DNA of 45,254 nucleotides from Xylanibacter rarus. Lineage in GTDB: Bacteria; Bacteroidota; Bacteroidia; Bacteroidales; Bacteroidaceae. Below, piece after piece: positions 7,631-17,886 of this stretch. The stretch's first letter is position 1. Each line of letters opens with the position of its first letter. The stretch lies in assembly GCF_001275135.1 (NCBI RefSeq), contig NZ_LFQU01000026.1:1-45254 (forward strand), given 5' to 3'. The notes beneath the pieces are model-generated. The model had not been told where the DNA came from, ran no database searches, and saw only the letters and a list, made by a program, of their open reading frames with translations. The position numbers and the translations under genes were made by a program.

Positions 7631-9754
7631 TCAGTTCACTATGGCAATCTTGCACACGGTGCCCTTGTCGCCCGACGATGTGGCCGTCTGAACCATATAC
7701 ACGCCCGATGCCACACGCTTGCCGTTGAGGTCGCAGCCGTCCCATGTGTATGATCCGCCCGTGCTTCTTCCCTTGTTTACCAGTGCTCCGCTCGACGTTA
7801 CTATCTTCACGTCGGCGTCGTAGGTAAGGCCTGTGATGGTTATCAGGCCCGTGTAGTCGGGTCTCACGGGATTGGGATATGCGTAGACGTTGTCCTTGGT
7901 CATCTCGTCTGTCGGCTCTGTTGCGTCGCTCTGATAAGAGCATAAGCCCTTGTCTGTGGCGAAATACACGCGGCCCGTGTTGCCGTCGATGGCTATGTCC
8001 TGCACAAGGTTTGACGGCAGCGGCGAGTTGTCCGTGGTGAAGTGGCTTATCTGCGTGTTGTTGTCGTCGCTGATGAGGAACACTCCGTTAGAGTTGGTGC
8101 CTATCCATTTGCGGTTGCCGCCGTCGATGGCTATGGCGCGCACGTCGATGCCCGATAGCAGATAGTCGGCATAGTTGGTGCCGTCGTTGCGCGGCACTTT
8201 ATGTTGCGTGAAGTAAGTGGAGCCGTTCTGTATGGCGCTTGCCGAGAGATAAACAGGTCCGGCGTTGGTGCCTACCCATACGTTTCCTTCCCTGTCTTCA
8301 ACCGGACTGAATATGTAGTTTGCGCCGAGGCTTGTTCCGTCTTGGTTTATTATGCTCGGTCCGTATTTTGTCAGCACGTCGTTGGCATAGTCGTATGAGT
8401 AAAGTATGGTGTTGTTGTAATAGTTGTTGACAAACCACATCTTGCCGTTGGTATTGCTGATAAAGGCTTTTTCAAGGTCAAAACTATTTTCTGGTGAAAA
8501 TTCTGAATGTTGGTATGTTGTCCATTTGCCGTCTGTCTTGGAAATGCTTTTAATACTGTTTCCAACTTGGGAGTTGAGTATCCACAGATTACCGGCAGCA
8601 TCATATTTAACTGAACTTACAATTGTGTAATCTTTTGACACCGGATTTACAGCTGATTTTAAGTCGCTGTTGTCATAATTGTAGTGCTTCACGAACTTGC
8701 CGTCCTGAAACTCATACATGCCGCTCTTGGCGCCCACCATGACGTGTCCGCTTATTGTTGGGTCGAAGTCGAGGCACAGCACGTCAACGTAGCTGTGGCC
8801 TATCTTGTCGGTTGTAACCTTTTCAAACTCCGACCAGCTGTCGCCGTTCCACACGTGAACTTCGCCCGGTCGGTTGCCGTCGGTCTCCTGCGACCACAGG
8901 CCGCCCACGCCGTAGAGGCTTCCGTTGTTGATGTATATGCGGTAGAAGTTGTTGGATGCGGGGCCGTCGGGTGCAACGCCTTCGGTTACATACACGGGCA
9001 CGTTGTCGCTGTTTATCTTATATCCTGTTAGCTTTCCGTCTTCGGTCTTGGTCCACCATGTGCCGTCGGTCTGGTCGTACACCTTTGTGCGGTCTATGTT
9101 CTGCGCCACATAGTCGCCCGTGCGGCTCCAGTTGCCTTTGTCGAGCAGGTTGTCCTGCATGTTGCCGCGGTAGATGCCCTGCGTGCTCGATGCAGCATAG
9201 ATGTAGTTGCCCTCGATGTAGCAGTAGTCAACCTGGAATCCGAGCTGATACGAGTCGGCAATGCTTCCGTTGCTGACGTTCATCTTCACTATGCCGAAGG
9301 CTGTCGACAGATAGGCGTATTGGTTATATATATAAATGTTGTTTATTGTCTTGTCGTAGGTAGCTTCCTTCATGTAGAGGTCGGGCACGTTGATCACATT
9401 GCCGTTTCTTGAAAGCAGGTCGATGTTAGAGTTTGTGTAGGTAACGATAAGTCTGCCGGCCGATTTTGACCATGCTATGTGCGATATCTCGATGTCCGAC
9501 AGCATATTTGTCTTGTCGTAGGTGGCAACAAGTCCGTCTGCGGGGTTATACGAAAACAGACTGTTGGATGCCAGCACGTACACCTCCTTGCCCGTGGGCT
9601 CTATTTCTGTTATGTTGCCGTAGCTTGGATAGAGGGTCCAGCCGTCTGTGCTGCCGCCGCTTATTGCATTGGCCGGCACTGATAATAGCAGAAAAAGGCA
9701 CGGCAGACAGCATGACATGATATGTCTGAGGATATGGGTGTTTATTTTTCGCAT
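7631..9754 (-). CDS. porZ: PorZ-like type IX secretion component
   Basis: In Porphyromonas gingivalis PorZ is a surface part of the T9SS attachment complex: it binds anionic LPS and feeds the PorU sortase. This 707-residue product has a signal peptide (hydrophobic LPCLFLLLSVPANA), then GGSTDGWTLYPSYGNITEI, a hallmark opening of PorZ-type propellers. Many propeller blades follow (for example YDKTNMLSDIEISHI, VWVGTNAGPVYL, KWIGTNSNGVFLISDDN), and the end is an Ig-like C-terminal domain with YPNPVRPDYTG and GVYMVQ. Length is close to the P. gingivalis protein. The frame opens 33 codons further upstream, but ATG 9754 places the signal peptide correctly. Other two-component-type propeller proteins are the main alternative. 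It lies between rdgB and the glycosyltransferases. Confidence 0.8.
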   Translation of the reverse strand: MRKINTHILRHIMSCCLPCLFLLLSVPANAISGGSTDGWTLYPSYGNITEIEPTGKEVYVLASNSLFSYNPADGLVATYDKTNMLSDIEISHIAWSKSAGRLIVTYTNSNIDLLSRNGNVINVPDLYMKEATYDKTINNIYIYNQYAYLSTAFGIVKMNVSNGSIADSYQLGFQVDYCYIEGNYIYAASSTQGIYRGNMQDNLLDKGNWSRTGDYVAQNIDRTKVYDQTDGTWWTKTEDGKLTGYKINSDNVPVYVTEGVAPDGPASNNFYRIYINNGSLYGVGGLWSQETDGNRPGEVHVWNGDSWSEFEKVTTDKIGHSYVDVLCLDFDPTISGHVMVGAKSGMYEFQDGKFVKHYNYDNSDLKSAVNPVSKDYTIVSSVKYDAAGNLWILNSQVGNSIKSISKTDGKWTTYQHSEFSPENSFDLEKAFISNTNGKMWFVNNYYNNTILYSYDYANDVLTKYGPSIINQDGTSLGANYIFSPVEDREGNVWVGTNAGPVYLSASAIQNGSTYFTQHKVPRNDGTNYADYLLSGIDVRAIAIDGGNRKWIGTNSNGVFLISDDNNTQISHFTTDNSPLPSNLVQDIAIDGNTGRVYFATDKGLCSYQSDATEPTDEMTKDNVYAYPNPVRPDYTGLITITGLTYDADVKIVTSSGALVNKGRSTGGSYTWDGCDLNGKRVASGVYMVQTATSSGDKGTVCKIAIVN

Positions 9755-9860
9755 AATTGTTTTGTTTACAGCTTGTGGCTTGTTGCTCAATGATATAACG
9801 CCGGCAGGTAAGATTTGTTTTATAAAATGCCAAAATTCTTCGTTCAGCGGCATTGCCGTT

Positions 9861-9900
9861 GCGCCGCCAGAGCGCTTTGCGCAGCGCTTTCCGGCGGCGG
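9861..9900. repeat. GC-rich inverted repeat between rdgB and porZ
   Basis: CGCCGCC near 9861 pairs with GGCGGCG near 9894, with GCGCT/AGCGC sub-repeats inside. It lies in the 170-bp gap just downstream of rdgB. There is no strong T-run, so it may attenuate rather than fully terminate. Confidence 0.45.
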
Positions 9901-9924
9901 TGATGATAATATAAAGGCAGGCGG

Positions 9925-10524
9925 CTATCTGTTGCCGCTTGCCTGTTTAAGATATTCTACAAGTTTCTGCACGGCCCTGGCGCGGTGAGATATCTTGTTC
10001 TTTATCTCGTGGCCCAGTTCGGCAAATGTCTTGTCGTAGCCTTCGGGGCGGAATATGGGGTCGTAGCCGAAGCCCTCTCCTCCCCTCTTCTCGCGTATTA
10101 TGTCGCCTTCTGCCACGCCTTCAAACAGCTTCACGCCGTCGTCGCCGCTGCCCGTTATCAGGGCTATCACCGTGCGGAAGCGCGCCTTGCGGTTGTCGTT
10201 GTCGCCGAGCTTCTGCATCAGTTTTGCCATGTTTGCCTCGCTGTCGTGACCTTCGCCGCCGGCATATCGTGCCGAGTAGACTCCCGGCTCTCCGCCCAGC
10301 GCGTCCACCTCGAGTCCGGTGTCGTCGGCAAAGCAGCTCATGCCGTATTTGTCAAACACGTAGCGGGCTTTCTGCAGGGCGTTTCCCTCCAGCGTGTCTG
10401 CCGTCTCGGGTATGTCCTCGTGGCAGTTGATGTCGGCCAGCGACATCACTTCTATCTTGTCGCCGAGCATGTCTCTTATCTCGGCCAGCTTGTTCTTGTT
10501 GTTTGTTGCGAAAACTATTTTCAT
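9925..10524 (-). CDS. rdgB: XTP/dITP diphosphatase (RdgB/HAM1)
   Basis: This house-cleaning enzyme hydrolyses dITP, ITP and XTP to monophosphates so they are not built into DNA or RNA. The 199-residue product has the family's complete set of motifs: [12 protein letters not shown] at the N-terminus, the catalytic [25 protein letters not shown] block, the GFGYDPIF loop and the terminal SHRARA motif. The length is normal. It is 46 bp downstream of the YitT gene on the same strand and probably shares a transcript with it. No oddities are seen. Confidence 0.96.
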   Translation of the reverse strand: MKIVFATNNKNKLAEIRDMLGDKIEVMSLADINCHEDIPETADTLEGNALQKARYVFDKYGMSCFADDTGLEVDALGGEPGVYSARYAGGEGHDSEANMAKLMQKLGDNDNRKARFRTVIALITGSGDDGVKLFEGVAEGDIIREKRGGEGFGYDPIFRPEGYDKTFAELGHEIKNKISHRARAVQKLVEYLKQASGNR

Positions 10525-10570
10525 CTTTTCTTTATTGTTTCTCTGTGCGCCCGGCAGCGGCCTTTTGCCG

Positions 10571-11515
10571 TCACTTGCCGTTTAGCGTATTGTCTTTCAT
10601 CTTCTTGGGCACTTTCACCTTTATTTGGTCGAAGCCCTCGCCGTATACGCCTATCACGGAGCTCTGGCTCACAAAGGCGTTGGGGTCGATTACCTTTATC
10701 AGTCGGAATATCGTCACGCTCTCGTTCTTCTTTGCCAGCAGACAGAGCACCTTGGTCTCCTTGCCCGTATACCATCCGTGACCGTCGAGTATGGTTATCG
10801 TGTGGTCGGTGGTGGTGGCTATGGCGTTGGCTATCTCCTGATATTTCTTTGAGAATATCATGAACTGCACCGACTGGCGCTGCCAGTTCATCACGTAGTC
10901 GAGCATGGTGCACTCGATGAACATGGTGCAGAAGCCGAACACCACCTTCTGGCAGCGTAACTGCACGGGACCGAACGTGTCGATAAACAGACAGCTGCCT
11001 ATGATGCACACGTCGATTAGCAGGATTACGCGGCCGAGCGATATGTTGCGGTACTTGTTGACCGAGGCCGCTATGATGTCGGTGCCGCCCGTAGAGCCGT
11101 TGTTGAGGAACACTATGGCCAGGGCCGTGCCGGTCATCATACATCCGATGACGAGCGACATGAAGTCGTTGCCGTCGCCCAGCAGCTTGTAGAACGTGCC
11201 GTCGGGCTGGATGACAACTCTCTGGGCCACGTCGAGCAGGAACGTCAGCATGAACGTGGCGTAGATGGTCTTCATCAGGAAACGCCAGCCCAGTATCTTC
11301 AGCGCGGCCACGATGAGCACGGCGTTGATTATGAAGAATGTGTACTGAACGGGGAACTTCGTGGCGTAGAACACCACGGCGCCGATTCCCGCTATACCTC
11401 CCGTAACTATCTCGTAAGGCAGGAGGAACACCGTGAAGGCGAACGTGTAGAGCATCAGCCCGAGGGTGATGTTGAAGTAGTCTTTGGCTTCACGAATTAA
11501 TATTTGCTTCTGCAT
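10571..11515 (-). CDS. YitT-family membrane protein with DUF2179 domain
   Basis: This 314-residue protein has five or six predicted N-terminal transmembrane segments (including [26 protein letters not shown] and [14 protein letters not shown], both characteristic of YitT). A soluble C-terminal DUF2179 domain of about 80 residues follows, with [25 protein letters not shown] and a [14 protein letters not shown] end. The biochemical role of the family is not established. It is located between leuS and rdgB and is 193 bp from leuS, which could hold a separate promoter although none matching the consensus was found. Confidence 0.9.
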   Translation of the reverse strand: MQKQILIREAKDYFNITLGLMLYTFAFTVFLLPYEIVTGGIAGIGAVVFYATKFPVQYTFFIINAVLIVAALKILGWRFLMKTIYATFMLTFLLDVAQRVVIQPDGTFYKLLGDGNDFMSLVIGCMMTGTALAIVFLNNGSTGGTDIIAASVNKYRNISLGRVILLIDVCIIGSCLFIDTFGPVQLRCQKVVFGFCTMFIECTMLDYVMNWQRQSVQFMIFSKKYQEIANAIATTTDHTITILDGHGWYTGKETKVLCLLAKKNESVTIFRLIKVIDPNAFVSQSSVIGVYGEGFDQIKVKVPKKMKDNTLNGK

Positions 11516-11708
11516 GGCTTGTGATTTTTTAAGGTGAAAGTGTGTTTCTTTTTAATTATGTTGACATAACGGTTTTATCATGAGCGCGTCGGCTCCTGTG
11601 AGTGAGTCAGGCCGGCTCAGGAGCCGGGCTCTGCTGTGTTGCCCGGCCTTTGCCGCCTGTGTGTGTCCTGTTATTTTGCTGTTTGCCTTAGTGATATGGG
11701 TGCGGCTG

Positions 11709-14564
11709 TTATTTAACAACCACGTTGACCATTCTCTTCGGCACGATGATAACCTTTACTATCTGCTTGCCGTCGATGTATTTTGCCGTTCTCGGGTCGG
11801 CCATCACAGCCTGCTCTATGGCTGCGTTGTCGGCGTCGGCTGCAAACTGCATCTCGAAGCGGCGCTTGCCGTTGAAGGCTATACCCATCTGAACGGTGCT
11901 CTCAACGAGGTATTTCTCGTTGTATTCGGGCCAGCATGCGTCGAATATGCTGCCGCTGTTGCCCAGTGCTTGCCACAGCTCTTCGGCTATGTGCGGAGCA
12001 AACGGAGCTATCAGGCCTACCACGTCGGTCAGCAATGCCTGGTTGTGGCATTTGAGCTGATGCAGCTCGTTGACGCAAATCATGAAGGCAGATATGCTGG
12101 TGTTGTAGCTGAACTGCTCGATGTCTTGCGTAACCTTCTTGATGAGCTTGTGGACAGACTTATACTGCTCCGGCGTAGGCTCGCTCTGGTCGGGCAGGAA
12201 CTCGCCCGTGCGCTGATCGTAGAACAGTGCCCAGAACTTCTTCAGGAAGCGGTGGCAGCCGTCTATTCCGTTGGTGTCCCAAGGCTTGCTCTGCTCTACC
12301 GGACCGAGGAACATCTCATAGAGACGCAGCGTGTCGGCTCCGTATTTGTCGACAATCATGTCGGGGTTGACAACGTTGAACATCGACTTTGACATCTTCT
12401 CTATAGCCCATCCGCACACATACTTGCCGTCTTCGAGTATGAATTCGGCGTCGTTGTATTCGGGGCGCCATGCCTTGAATGCCTCTGTGTCGAGCACGTC
12501 GCCGTGAACGATGTTTACGTCAACGTGTATAGGCGTTACGTCATACTTGTCTTTCAGTCCGAGACTCACGAAGAGCGGCTTCTTAGAGTGGTCGTCGCTG
12601 TTTACGCGGTAAACGAAGTTAGAGCGTCCCTGAATCATACCCTGGTTGACGAGCTTCTTGTAAGGCTCCTCCTGGCACGACACTCCGAGGTCGAACAGGA
12701 ACTTGTTCCAGAAGCGTGAGTATATCAGGTGGCCCGTGGCGTGCTCTGTTCCGCCCACATACAGGTCAACGTTCTGCCAGTAGTGGTCGGCCTCCTCGCC
12801 CACGAGGGCGTTGTCGTTGTGCGGGTCCATGTAGCGCAGATAGTAGGCTGATGAGCCTGCAAAGCCCGGCATGGTGTTGAGCTCGAGCGGGAATATTGTC
12901 TTGTTGTCTATCAGACTCTTGTCCACAACCTCGTTCTTCTCTGTGTCCCAAGCCCATTTCTTAGCGTGTCCGAGCGGCGGCTCGCCTGTCTCTGTAGGCT
13001 TATACTGGTCAATCTCGGGCAGCTCGAGCGGCAGCTTGTCTTCTGAAATCATGTAAGGCATGCCGTCCTTATAGTAAACCGGGAACGGCTCGCCCCAGTA
13101 GCGCTGGCGTGAGAAGATGGCGTCGCGCAGACGGTAGTTCACCTTCACGCGGCCCATGTTGTGAGAAGTTACAAACTCCTTGGTCTTCTTTATAGCCTCC
13201 TTTACGCTCAGGCCGTTGAGCGAGAATCCGTCGAGAGTCTCCACTCCGCTCTTAGGCGAGTTGCATACGGTGCCCTCCTTGGCGTCGAAGCTCTCCTCGC
13301 TTACGTCGCATCCCTCTATGAGCGGACGTATCTCCAGTCCGAAATGCTTGGCGAAGGCATAGTCGCGCGAGTCGTGCGCAGGCACAGCCATGATGGCTCC
13401 TGTGCCGTATCCTGCCAGCACATAGTCAGAAATCCAGATAGGAATGTTCTCGCCCGTGAACGGATTGATGGCGTAAGAGCCTGAGAACACGCCCGTAACA
13501 GAGCGGTCGCTGATGCGCTCGCGCTCGGTGCGCTTCTTTGTGCGTTCTATATATGCGTCCACCTCAGCTTTCTGCTCAGGTGTGGTAAGTTTCTCTACGA
13601 GTTCGCTTTCAGGTGCCAGCACCATGAACGTTACGCCGAATATTGTGTCGGCACGTGTGGTGAAGATGGTGAAGTCCCAGTCCTGTCCTGCCACCTTAAA
13701 CTGCATCTCTGTTCCTTCAGAACGGCCGATCCAGTTGCGCTGAGTCTCCTTCAGCGACTCTGTCCAGTCTACAGTGTCGAGTCCGTCGAGCAGGCGCTGT
13801 GCATAGGCGCTTACGCGCAGACACCACTGCATCATCTTCTTCTGAACAACGGGATATCCGCCGCGCACGCTCACGCCGTCTACCACCTCGTCGTTGGCAA
13901 GCACGGTGCCCAGTCCGGCACACCAGTTAACCATCGTCTCGCCCAGATAGGCTATGCGGTAGTTCATCAGCACTTGCTGCTGCTCCTTCTCGCTCATGGC
14001 GTTCCATTCGGCTGCCGTGAAGCTCATCTCCTCGCTCTGTGCCACGTCGAGTCCCTCGGTGCCCTTCTGGCTGAAGTGCTCTATGAGCTTCTCTATAGGC
14101 TGTGCCTTCTGGCAAGTGTTGCAGTAGAACGAGTTGAACATCTTCTGGAATGCCCACTGTGTCCATTTGTAATATTTAGGCTCGCAGGTGCGCACCTCGC
14201 GGTTCCAGTCGAACGAGAATCCTATCTTGTCCAGCTGGCTGCGGTATCTGCTTATGTTTTCGGCCGTAGTTATGGCCGGATGCTGTCCTGTTTGTATGGC
14301 ATACTGCTCGGCGGGCAGTCCGTAGGCGTCGTATCCCATGGGGTTGAGCACGTTATATCCCATCAGCCTCTTGTAGCGGGCGTAGATGTCGCTGGCTATG
14401 TATCCCAGCGGATGTCCCACGTGCAGTCCTGCTCCCGATGGATAAGGAAACATGTTGAGCACATAGAATTTCTCTCTGCTCTTGTCTTCAGTAACCTGGT
14501 AGGTCTTCATCTCGGCCCACTGTTTCTGCCATTTCTTCTCAATCTCTCTGAAATTGTATTCCAT
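11709..14564 (-). CDS. leuS: Leucyl-tRNA synthetase
   Basis: LeuS charges tRNA-Leu with leucine. The 951-residue class Ia synthetase has the HIGH motif as HVGH (residues 48-51, in [17 protein letters not shown]) and KMSKS near residues 722-726 ([12 protein letters not shown]). The inserted editing domain is intact, with TTRADTIFG and the conserved catalytic Asp in [12 protein letters not shown], so it should clear mischarged tRNA. The tRNA-binding anticodon and C-terminal domains complete the protein, and the length is usual for Bacteroidetes. It starts only 21 bp after the stop of the AlbA_2-type gene. Read-through from that gene's promoter is possible, and no separate leuS promoter was recognised. 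Confidence 0.98.
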   Translation of the reverse strand: MEYNFREIEKKWQKQWAEMKTYQVTEDKSREKFYVLNMFPYPSGAGLHVGHPLGYIASDIYARYKRLMGYNVLNPMGYDAYGLPAEQYAIQTGQHPAITTAENISRYRSQLDKIGFSFDWNREVRTCEPKYYKWTQWAFQKMFNSFYCNTCQKAQPIEKLIEHFSQKGTEGLDVAQSEEMSFTAAEWNAMSEKEQQQVLMNYRIAYLGETMVNWCAGLGTVLANDEVVDGVSVRGGYPVVQKKMMQWCLRVSAYAQRLLDGLDTVDWTESLKETQRNWIGRSEGTEMQFKVAGQDWDFTIFTTRADTIFGVTFMVLAPESELVEKLTTPEQKAEVDAYIERTKKRTERERISDRSVTGVFSGSYAINPFTGENIPIWISDYVLAGYGTGAIMAVPAHDSRDYAFAKHFGLEIRPLIEGCDVSEESFDAKEGTVCNSPKSGVETLDGFSLNGLSVKEAIKKTKEFVTSHNMGRVKVNYRLRDAIFSRQRYWGEPFPVYYKDGMPYMISEDKLPLELPEIDQYKPTETGEPPLGHAKKWAWDTEKNEVVDKSLIDNKTIFPLELNTMPGFAGSSAYYLRYMDPHNDNALVGEEADHYWQNVDLYVGGTEHATGHLIYSRFWNKFLFDLGVSCQEEPYKKLVNQGMIQGRSNFVYRVNSDDHSKKPLFVSLGLKDKYDVTPIHVDVNIVHGDVLDTEAFKAWRPEYNDAEFILEDGKYVCGWAIEKMSKSMFNVVNPDMIVDKYGADTLRLYEMFLGPVEQSKPWDTNGIDGCHRFLKKFWALFYDQRTGEFLPDQSEPTPEQYKSVHKLIKKVTQDIEQFSYNTSISAFMICVNELHQLKCHNQALLTDVVGLIAPFAPHIAEELWQALGNSGSIFDACWPEYNEKYLVESTVQMGIAFNGKRRFEMQFAADADNAAIEQAVMADPRTAKYIDGKQIVKVIIVPKRMVNVVVK

Positions 14565-14585
14565 TGTTCCGTATCGTTGTTTTTT

Positions 14586-16391
14586 TTATTCTTCTGTTGC
14601 TTTATATTTTTGTTCGGGATGGTTAGGTGTCTGTGCATAAAGTCTTTTCAACTTATTTTTCCTAATCATTTCCGGTATTATCTTATTTTTAAGATAACTG
14701 GATTTTTTCCCAGTTCTTAAAGCTATTTCTTCCAAAGAAATGTATTCTTTTGCTTTTTCTGTTATTAACCGCTCAAGTTCATCTCTTTTTAGATGTGTAT
14801 TAGTATTGTCAACCTTTTCTTCCGGGGTGTCAACCTTTTCTTCTGAGGTGTCAACCTTTTCTTCTGAGGTGTCAACCTTTTCTTCTGAGGTGTCAACCTT
14901 TTTATTAATATAATATTTTGTTCCCCTGCCGTTTCCTTCAGATATTAAAAGTTTATTGTTACATAAATCTTTAAGTAACTTTGTTATATCTGTACGATGT
15001 AGGGTGAGCAATTCTTTAAGCCTGTCATTTGTTATTACATTTTCTGTCAAGCAAGTTGATAAAGTCAAAAGTTTGTCATATCCAATATGTTCTATATCAC
15101 TGCCGAAGATGTTTTTAAGTTCTTTTATGTTCTGTTCGGGCAGAAGACTTTCCATTGGAAGTAACAGCAATACTTTATCAGGTCGCTGTTTTTCTGTAAT
15201 ATATGGCTTCTTCCAGTTTTCTTCTTTCCAGCCTGTAAGAATTTTATCAACTCCACTTCCTGCTTTTTCTGCTGATCCAATGAGCATGAACATCTTTTGT
15301 ATTGACTTGTTCCTGCAAACGCTTTCTCCTCCATCATAATATTGAGTGATTGAAATTAGCATGTTGCCTGGGTTTGAAAACACAAACATGTTCTTTCTTT
15401 TTTCAATGATGATACTTCCCTCTTCTGAATAGTCAGAATGGACAAGTGCATTGGTCAAGGCTTCCCTTATGGCTACTTTTGTAGGAGAGTCTTCTACTCT
15501 TACATTATTTTTCAATTTGAAAGGTCTTGGCAGGTCTTCTGTCAGCTTTGGCATTACCTTTCTATAAAATTGAAATAGATTGGCTTCCCATGTTCCGTCA
15601 GGACATATTCTGTCTGTCCATCTCATTATTGTAGAGTTGTCAGGGATATTCCTATAGTCAGGAAAAAAGTTTGGTGCACATTCATTATCTGTTATACTGT
15701 CATATTTACCGAACATAAGAAGTCCTGCAAGTGTGAACCCTTCTTCACCTGTCACTCTGTCCTTACGGTATGCTCCTAACTTTTTCAGGAGATCCATGTC
15801 GTCAAGTGTAAGCCATGGGTGTGTAGGATTTATCGTTCCAAACAAATTTCTGTATTGTCTGACGGAATTGTTGTCAATATCGTCGATTGTGAATCCTTTT
15901 AGAATTTTGCTGTCTCTTGGCGATGAATCGTCGGCATCGGCAAACATTCTCCTTACCTCCTGCTCGGTACATTTATAGTCGCCTTCGTCATTTCTTTTAA
16001 ATGTTCCGTTATATGGGTTGGTTGTTCTGTACACAGGTCTTTGTGTTCTTGCAGCCCGAGGTATATGGAAGAGAATAATGCTGTTGCCTTTATATTTCTC
16101 TATCTTAATGTCATCTTCTTTTAGAAGACTTGCGCTTACGTGTGTCTTGTTATTTGCGCAGTCCCAGAATATTTTTATATACTGACGTATCTTTTCGTCT
16201 GTCAGTCCGTCGAATATGAATTTTCCTTTTTTCTCCTTTACGCCAAGTACAATGGTTCCACCTTGTGTATTGGCAAAGGATGAATATGTATCCCAAAAAC
16301 TGCCAGGAAAACCACCCTCTGCGCTTTTATATTCCAGATCGTAGCTTTCTTTTTCGTCAAGCAGTGAAGAGATAAATAAATCGAAATCCAT
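14586..16391 (-). CDS. AlbA_2 / GHKL ATP-binding transcriptional regulator
   Basis: This 601-residue protein starts with a Schlafen-type AlbA_2 domain (ESYDLEYKSAEGGFPGSFWDTYSSFANTQGG, then TIVLGVKE). A central GHKL-type ATPase half-site has the N-box REALTNALVHSDY, the FSNPG loop and GSAEKAGSGVDKIL. A linker of VDTSEEK heptads (residues about 496-527) precedes a C-terminal winged-helix-like tail (LEEIALRTGKKSSYLKNKII). Such proteins are usually annotated as putative ATP-dependent regulators; their function is largely unknown, and defence or toxin-like roles have been proposed. The gene is AT-rich against its GC-rich neighbours and sits in front of leuS with a 21-bp gap, suggesting insertion. 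Confidence 0.85.
   Translation of the reverse strand: MDFDLFISSLLDEKESYDLEYKSAEGGFPGSFWDTYSSFANTQGGTIVLGVKEKKGKFIFDGLTDEKIRQYIKIFWDCANNKTHVSASLLKEDDIKIEKYKGNSIILFHIPRAARTQRPVYRTTNPYNGTFKRNDEGDYKCTEQEVRRMFADADDSSPRDSKILKGFTIDDIDNNSVRQYRNLFGTINPTHPWLTLDDMDLLKKLGAYRKDRVTGEEGFTLAGLLMFGKYDSITDNECAPNFFPDYRNIPDNSTIMRWTDRICPDGTWEANLFQFYRKVMPKLTEDLPRPFKLKNNVRVEDSPTKVAIREALTNALVHSDYSEEGSIIIEKRKNMFVFSNPGNMLISITQYYDGGESVCRNKSIQKMFMLIGSAEKAGSGVDKILTGWKEENWKKPYITEKQRPDKVLLLLPMESLLPEQNIKELKNIFGSDIEHIGYDKLLTLSTCLTENVITNDRLKELLTLHRTDITKLLKDLCNNKLLISEGNGRGTKYYINKKVDTSEEKVDTSEEKVDTSEEKVDTPEEKVDNTNTHLKRDELERLITEKAKEYISLEEIALRTGKKSSYLKNKIIPEMIRKNKLKRLYAQTPNHPEQKYKATEE
14808..14903. repeat. 21-bp in-frame tandem repeat in the AlbA_2 gene
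   Basis: Unit starts fall exactly 21 bp apart at 14808, 14829, 14850, 14871 and 14892 (the last partial). Each full unit encodes the heptapeptide VDTSEEK (one copy VDTPEEK). The copies are almost identical, so copy number probably varies by replication slippage without breaking the frame. Confidence 0.95.
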
Positions 16392-16477
16392 ATTTTTATA
16401 TATAAAAAGATATTCCTGCTTAGCAATATCACGTCATATTGGATTTGCTGTCAGGCATGACACATAATTATAATATG

Positions 16478-16485
16478 CAAAGATA
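16478..16485 (-). promoter_or_regulatory. -7 promoter element of the AlbA_2 gene
   Basis: On the minus strand this reads TATCTTTG, a match to TAnnTTTG followed by CAT. It lies about 85 bp before the ATG at 16391 and could also drive leuS. Confidence 0.6.
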
Positions 16486-16554
16486 ATGCAAAAATTCGAT
16501 TGTACGAAATAAAATTGTTTTTATTATATTTTGTAAACTATGTTGCAAATTGAA

Positions 16555-16605
16555 CATCATCCGCCCCATATCCTTCTCGTAAAGGGATATATGGGACGGA
16601 TGATG
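16555..16605. terminator. Hairpin downstream of the BACON-like gene
   Basis: CATCATCCGCCCCATATCC (16555-16573) pairs with 16585-16605 with one mismatch and a short bulge around an 11-nt loop. It lies 58 bp after the stop of the minus-strand lipoprotein gene. No long U-run follows, so it is terminator-like only. Confidence 0.6.
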
Positions 16606-16662
16606 TGTGTTCAGCCGCCGTTGCGTCCTGTAGTGTCTGCGTTGTGCGTGTTGCCTGCGGCG

Positions 16663-17769
16663 TCATTGTGCCGGCTGCGTGCCGTATAGAGTGTCTCCTG
16701 CGTCGCCTGCCGTAATCACCACTTTGAAGGTTCTTTCCTTTCCTGTATTGTTTGGTTGTGCCGTTACATACAGATTTTCGCCGTCGCGCTTCACGGTCAG
16801 CCATTCGTAAGTTTTTTCAAATTTGCCCGTGTCTGCGCAGTTTTCTTTTTCATCCAATGTGGCATAATAGATATTATCGTTAATGTAAGTGCAGTGTATT
16901 ATCCATGCAATGTCTTTGTCTGTCGTGCATGTCTGTGTGCCGCCTTCTGCCGGTATCGTAACTTGTTTTGGCTTTAGGTTTATGGGGGTGCCTCCTCCTG
17001 TCATCAGTTCTTCCTGCGTGCCTTCTATGCAGTCGTGGTAGTCGCCTGCCTGAACATAAATCTTGAAGGTTCTTTCTTCTCCGTAGTTCATGTCTGCCGA
17101 TATGTTCAGCGTCCAGTCGTCCACGCTTACGTTGAGCCAGTCGCACTTTTTGTTGAACTTGCCCGTCTGATACATGTTTCTGTTCTCTGTGTTGTCGTAG
17201 TAGGAATTATACAGCGTCTCTCCGTCAACCTCTATTGATGTTATCCACCAGTGTTTTCCTTCGGTAGTTACAGTAGCAGGGTCTCCTGCCCCGTTGAGCG
17301 TTACGGTCTTGGTCGACAGGCCTATAATGTCGTCCCACCAGCCTGTAATCATTTCTTCCTGCACGCCCGTGATGGTGGCCGTGCTGTCGGCTGTGGCAAG
17401 GACAATCTTGAATGTGCGTTCTTTATATACGTTATCGTCTACAGCCACTTCGATGCTACTGCCGTTGCGTTTCATGCTGACCCACTGGCATCGCGCTTCA
17501 TATGCTCCGCCTCCTGCCATCAGCTGCTTCTCCTCGGCAGTAGGTTTCAGTGTGTCTTCCTCTGTCGTAATCTCTTCTATCCACCAGCCTTCGCTGCTGC
17601 CTATGTTTACAGTTGCAGTGTCTGCATTCAGTTCAAATGTCAGGGTGGTATCGTTCAGCTCCACGGTTCTGGTCTGTTCCGGATTAATAGGCTTTTGGGG
17701 GTCGTTGTCGTCGTTTGAGCATGCCGTGAAACAGATTACTGCCATGAGCATAAATATCAGTTTTTTCAT
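16663..17769 (-). CDS. Lipoprotein with three BACON-like repeats
   Basis: This 368-residue protein has a lipoprotein signal (MKKLIFMLMAVICFTAC, lipobox FTAC, then SNDDND, the acidic +2/+3 pattern of surface lipoproteins in Bacteroidetes). Three Ig-like repeats of about 105 residues follow. Each ends in a matching pair of motifs: KERTFKIVLATA..GVQEE, EERTFKIYVQAG..GTQEE and KERTFKVVITAG..GTQPA. This is the BACON-type fold, usually linked to carbohydrate or mucin binding in the gut and oral Bacteroidetes. No SusC/SusD pair or glycoside hydrolase is nearby, so the ligand cannot be inferred. The gene is single, with a promoter at about 17890 and a hairpin after it. Confidence 0.75.
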   Translation of the reverse strand: MKKLIFMLMAVICFTACSNDDNDPQKPINPEQTRTVELNDTTLTFELNADTATVNIGSSEGWWIEEITTEEDTLKPTAEEKQLMAGGGAYEARCQWVSMKRNGSSIEVAVDDNVYKERTFKIVLATADSTATITGVQEEMITGWWDDIIGLSTKTVTLNGAGDPATVTTEGKHWWITSIEVDGETLYNSYYDNTENRNMYQTGKFNKKCDWLNVSVDDWTLNISADMNYGEERTFKIYVQAGDYHDCIEGTQEELMTGGGTPINLKPKQVTIPAEGGTQTCTTDKDIAWIIHCTYINDNIYYATLDEKENCADTGKFEKTYEWLTVKRDGENLYVTAQPNNTGKERTFKVVITAGDAGDTLYGTQPAQ

Positions 17770-17886
17770 AAGCGATAAGTTTAACAGGTTAATTTTGTGT
17801 AATGATTTTTGTCTCTTAGATTTTGGCGTCCATCATTTTCCCATAGGCATCAAGGTTTATGTGTTATATGTTTGAGTTTAATTTGC

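Noticed and set aside
9985-10863. 292-codon plus-strand frame over rdgB and the YitT gene
   Set aside because: It runs antisense to two clearly recognisable genes and encodes no known motifs.
16538-16804. Possible frameshift at the end of the BACON-like protein, because another frame overlaps it
   Set aside because: The main frame completes the third repeat (ending GTQPAQ) in step with repeats one and two, so the stop is natural.
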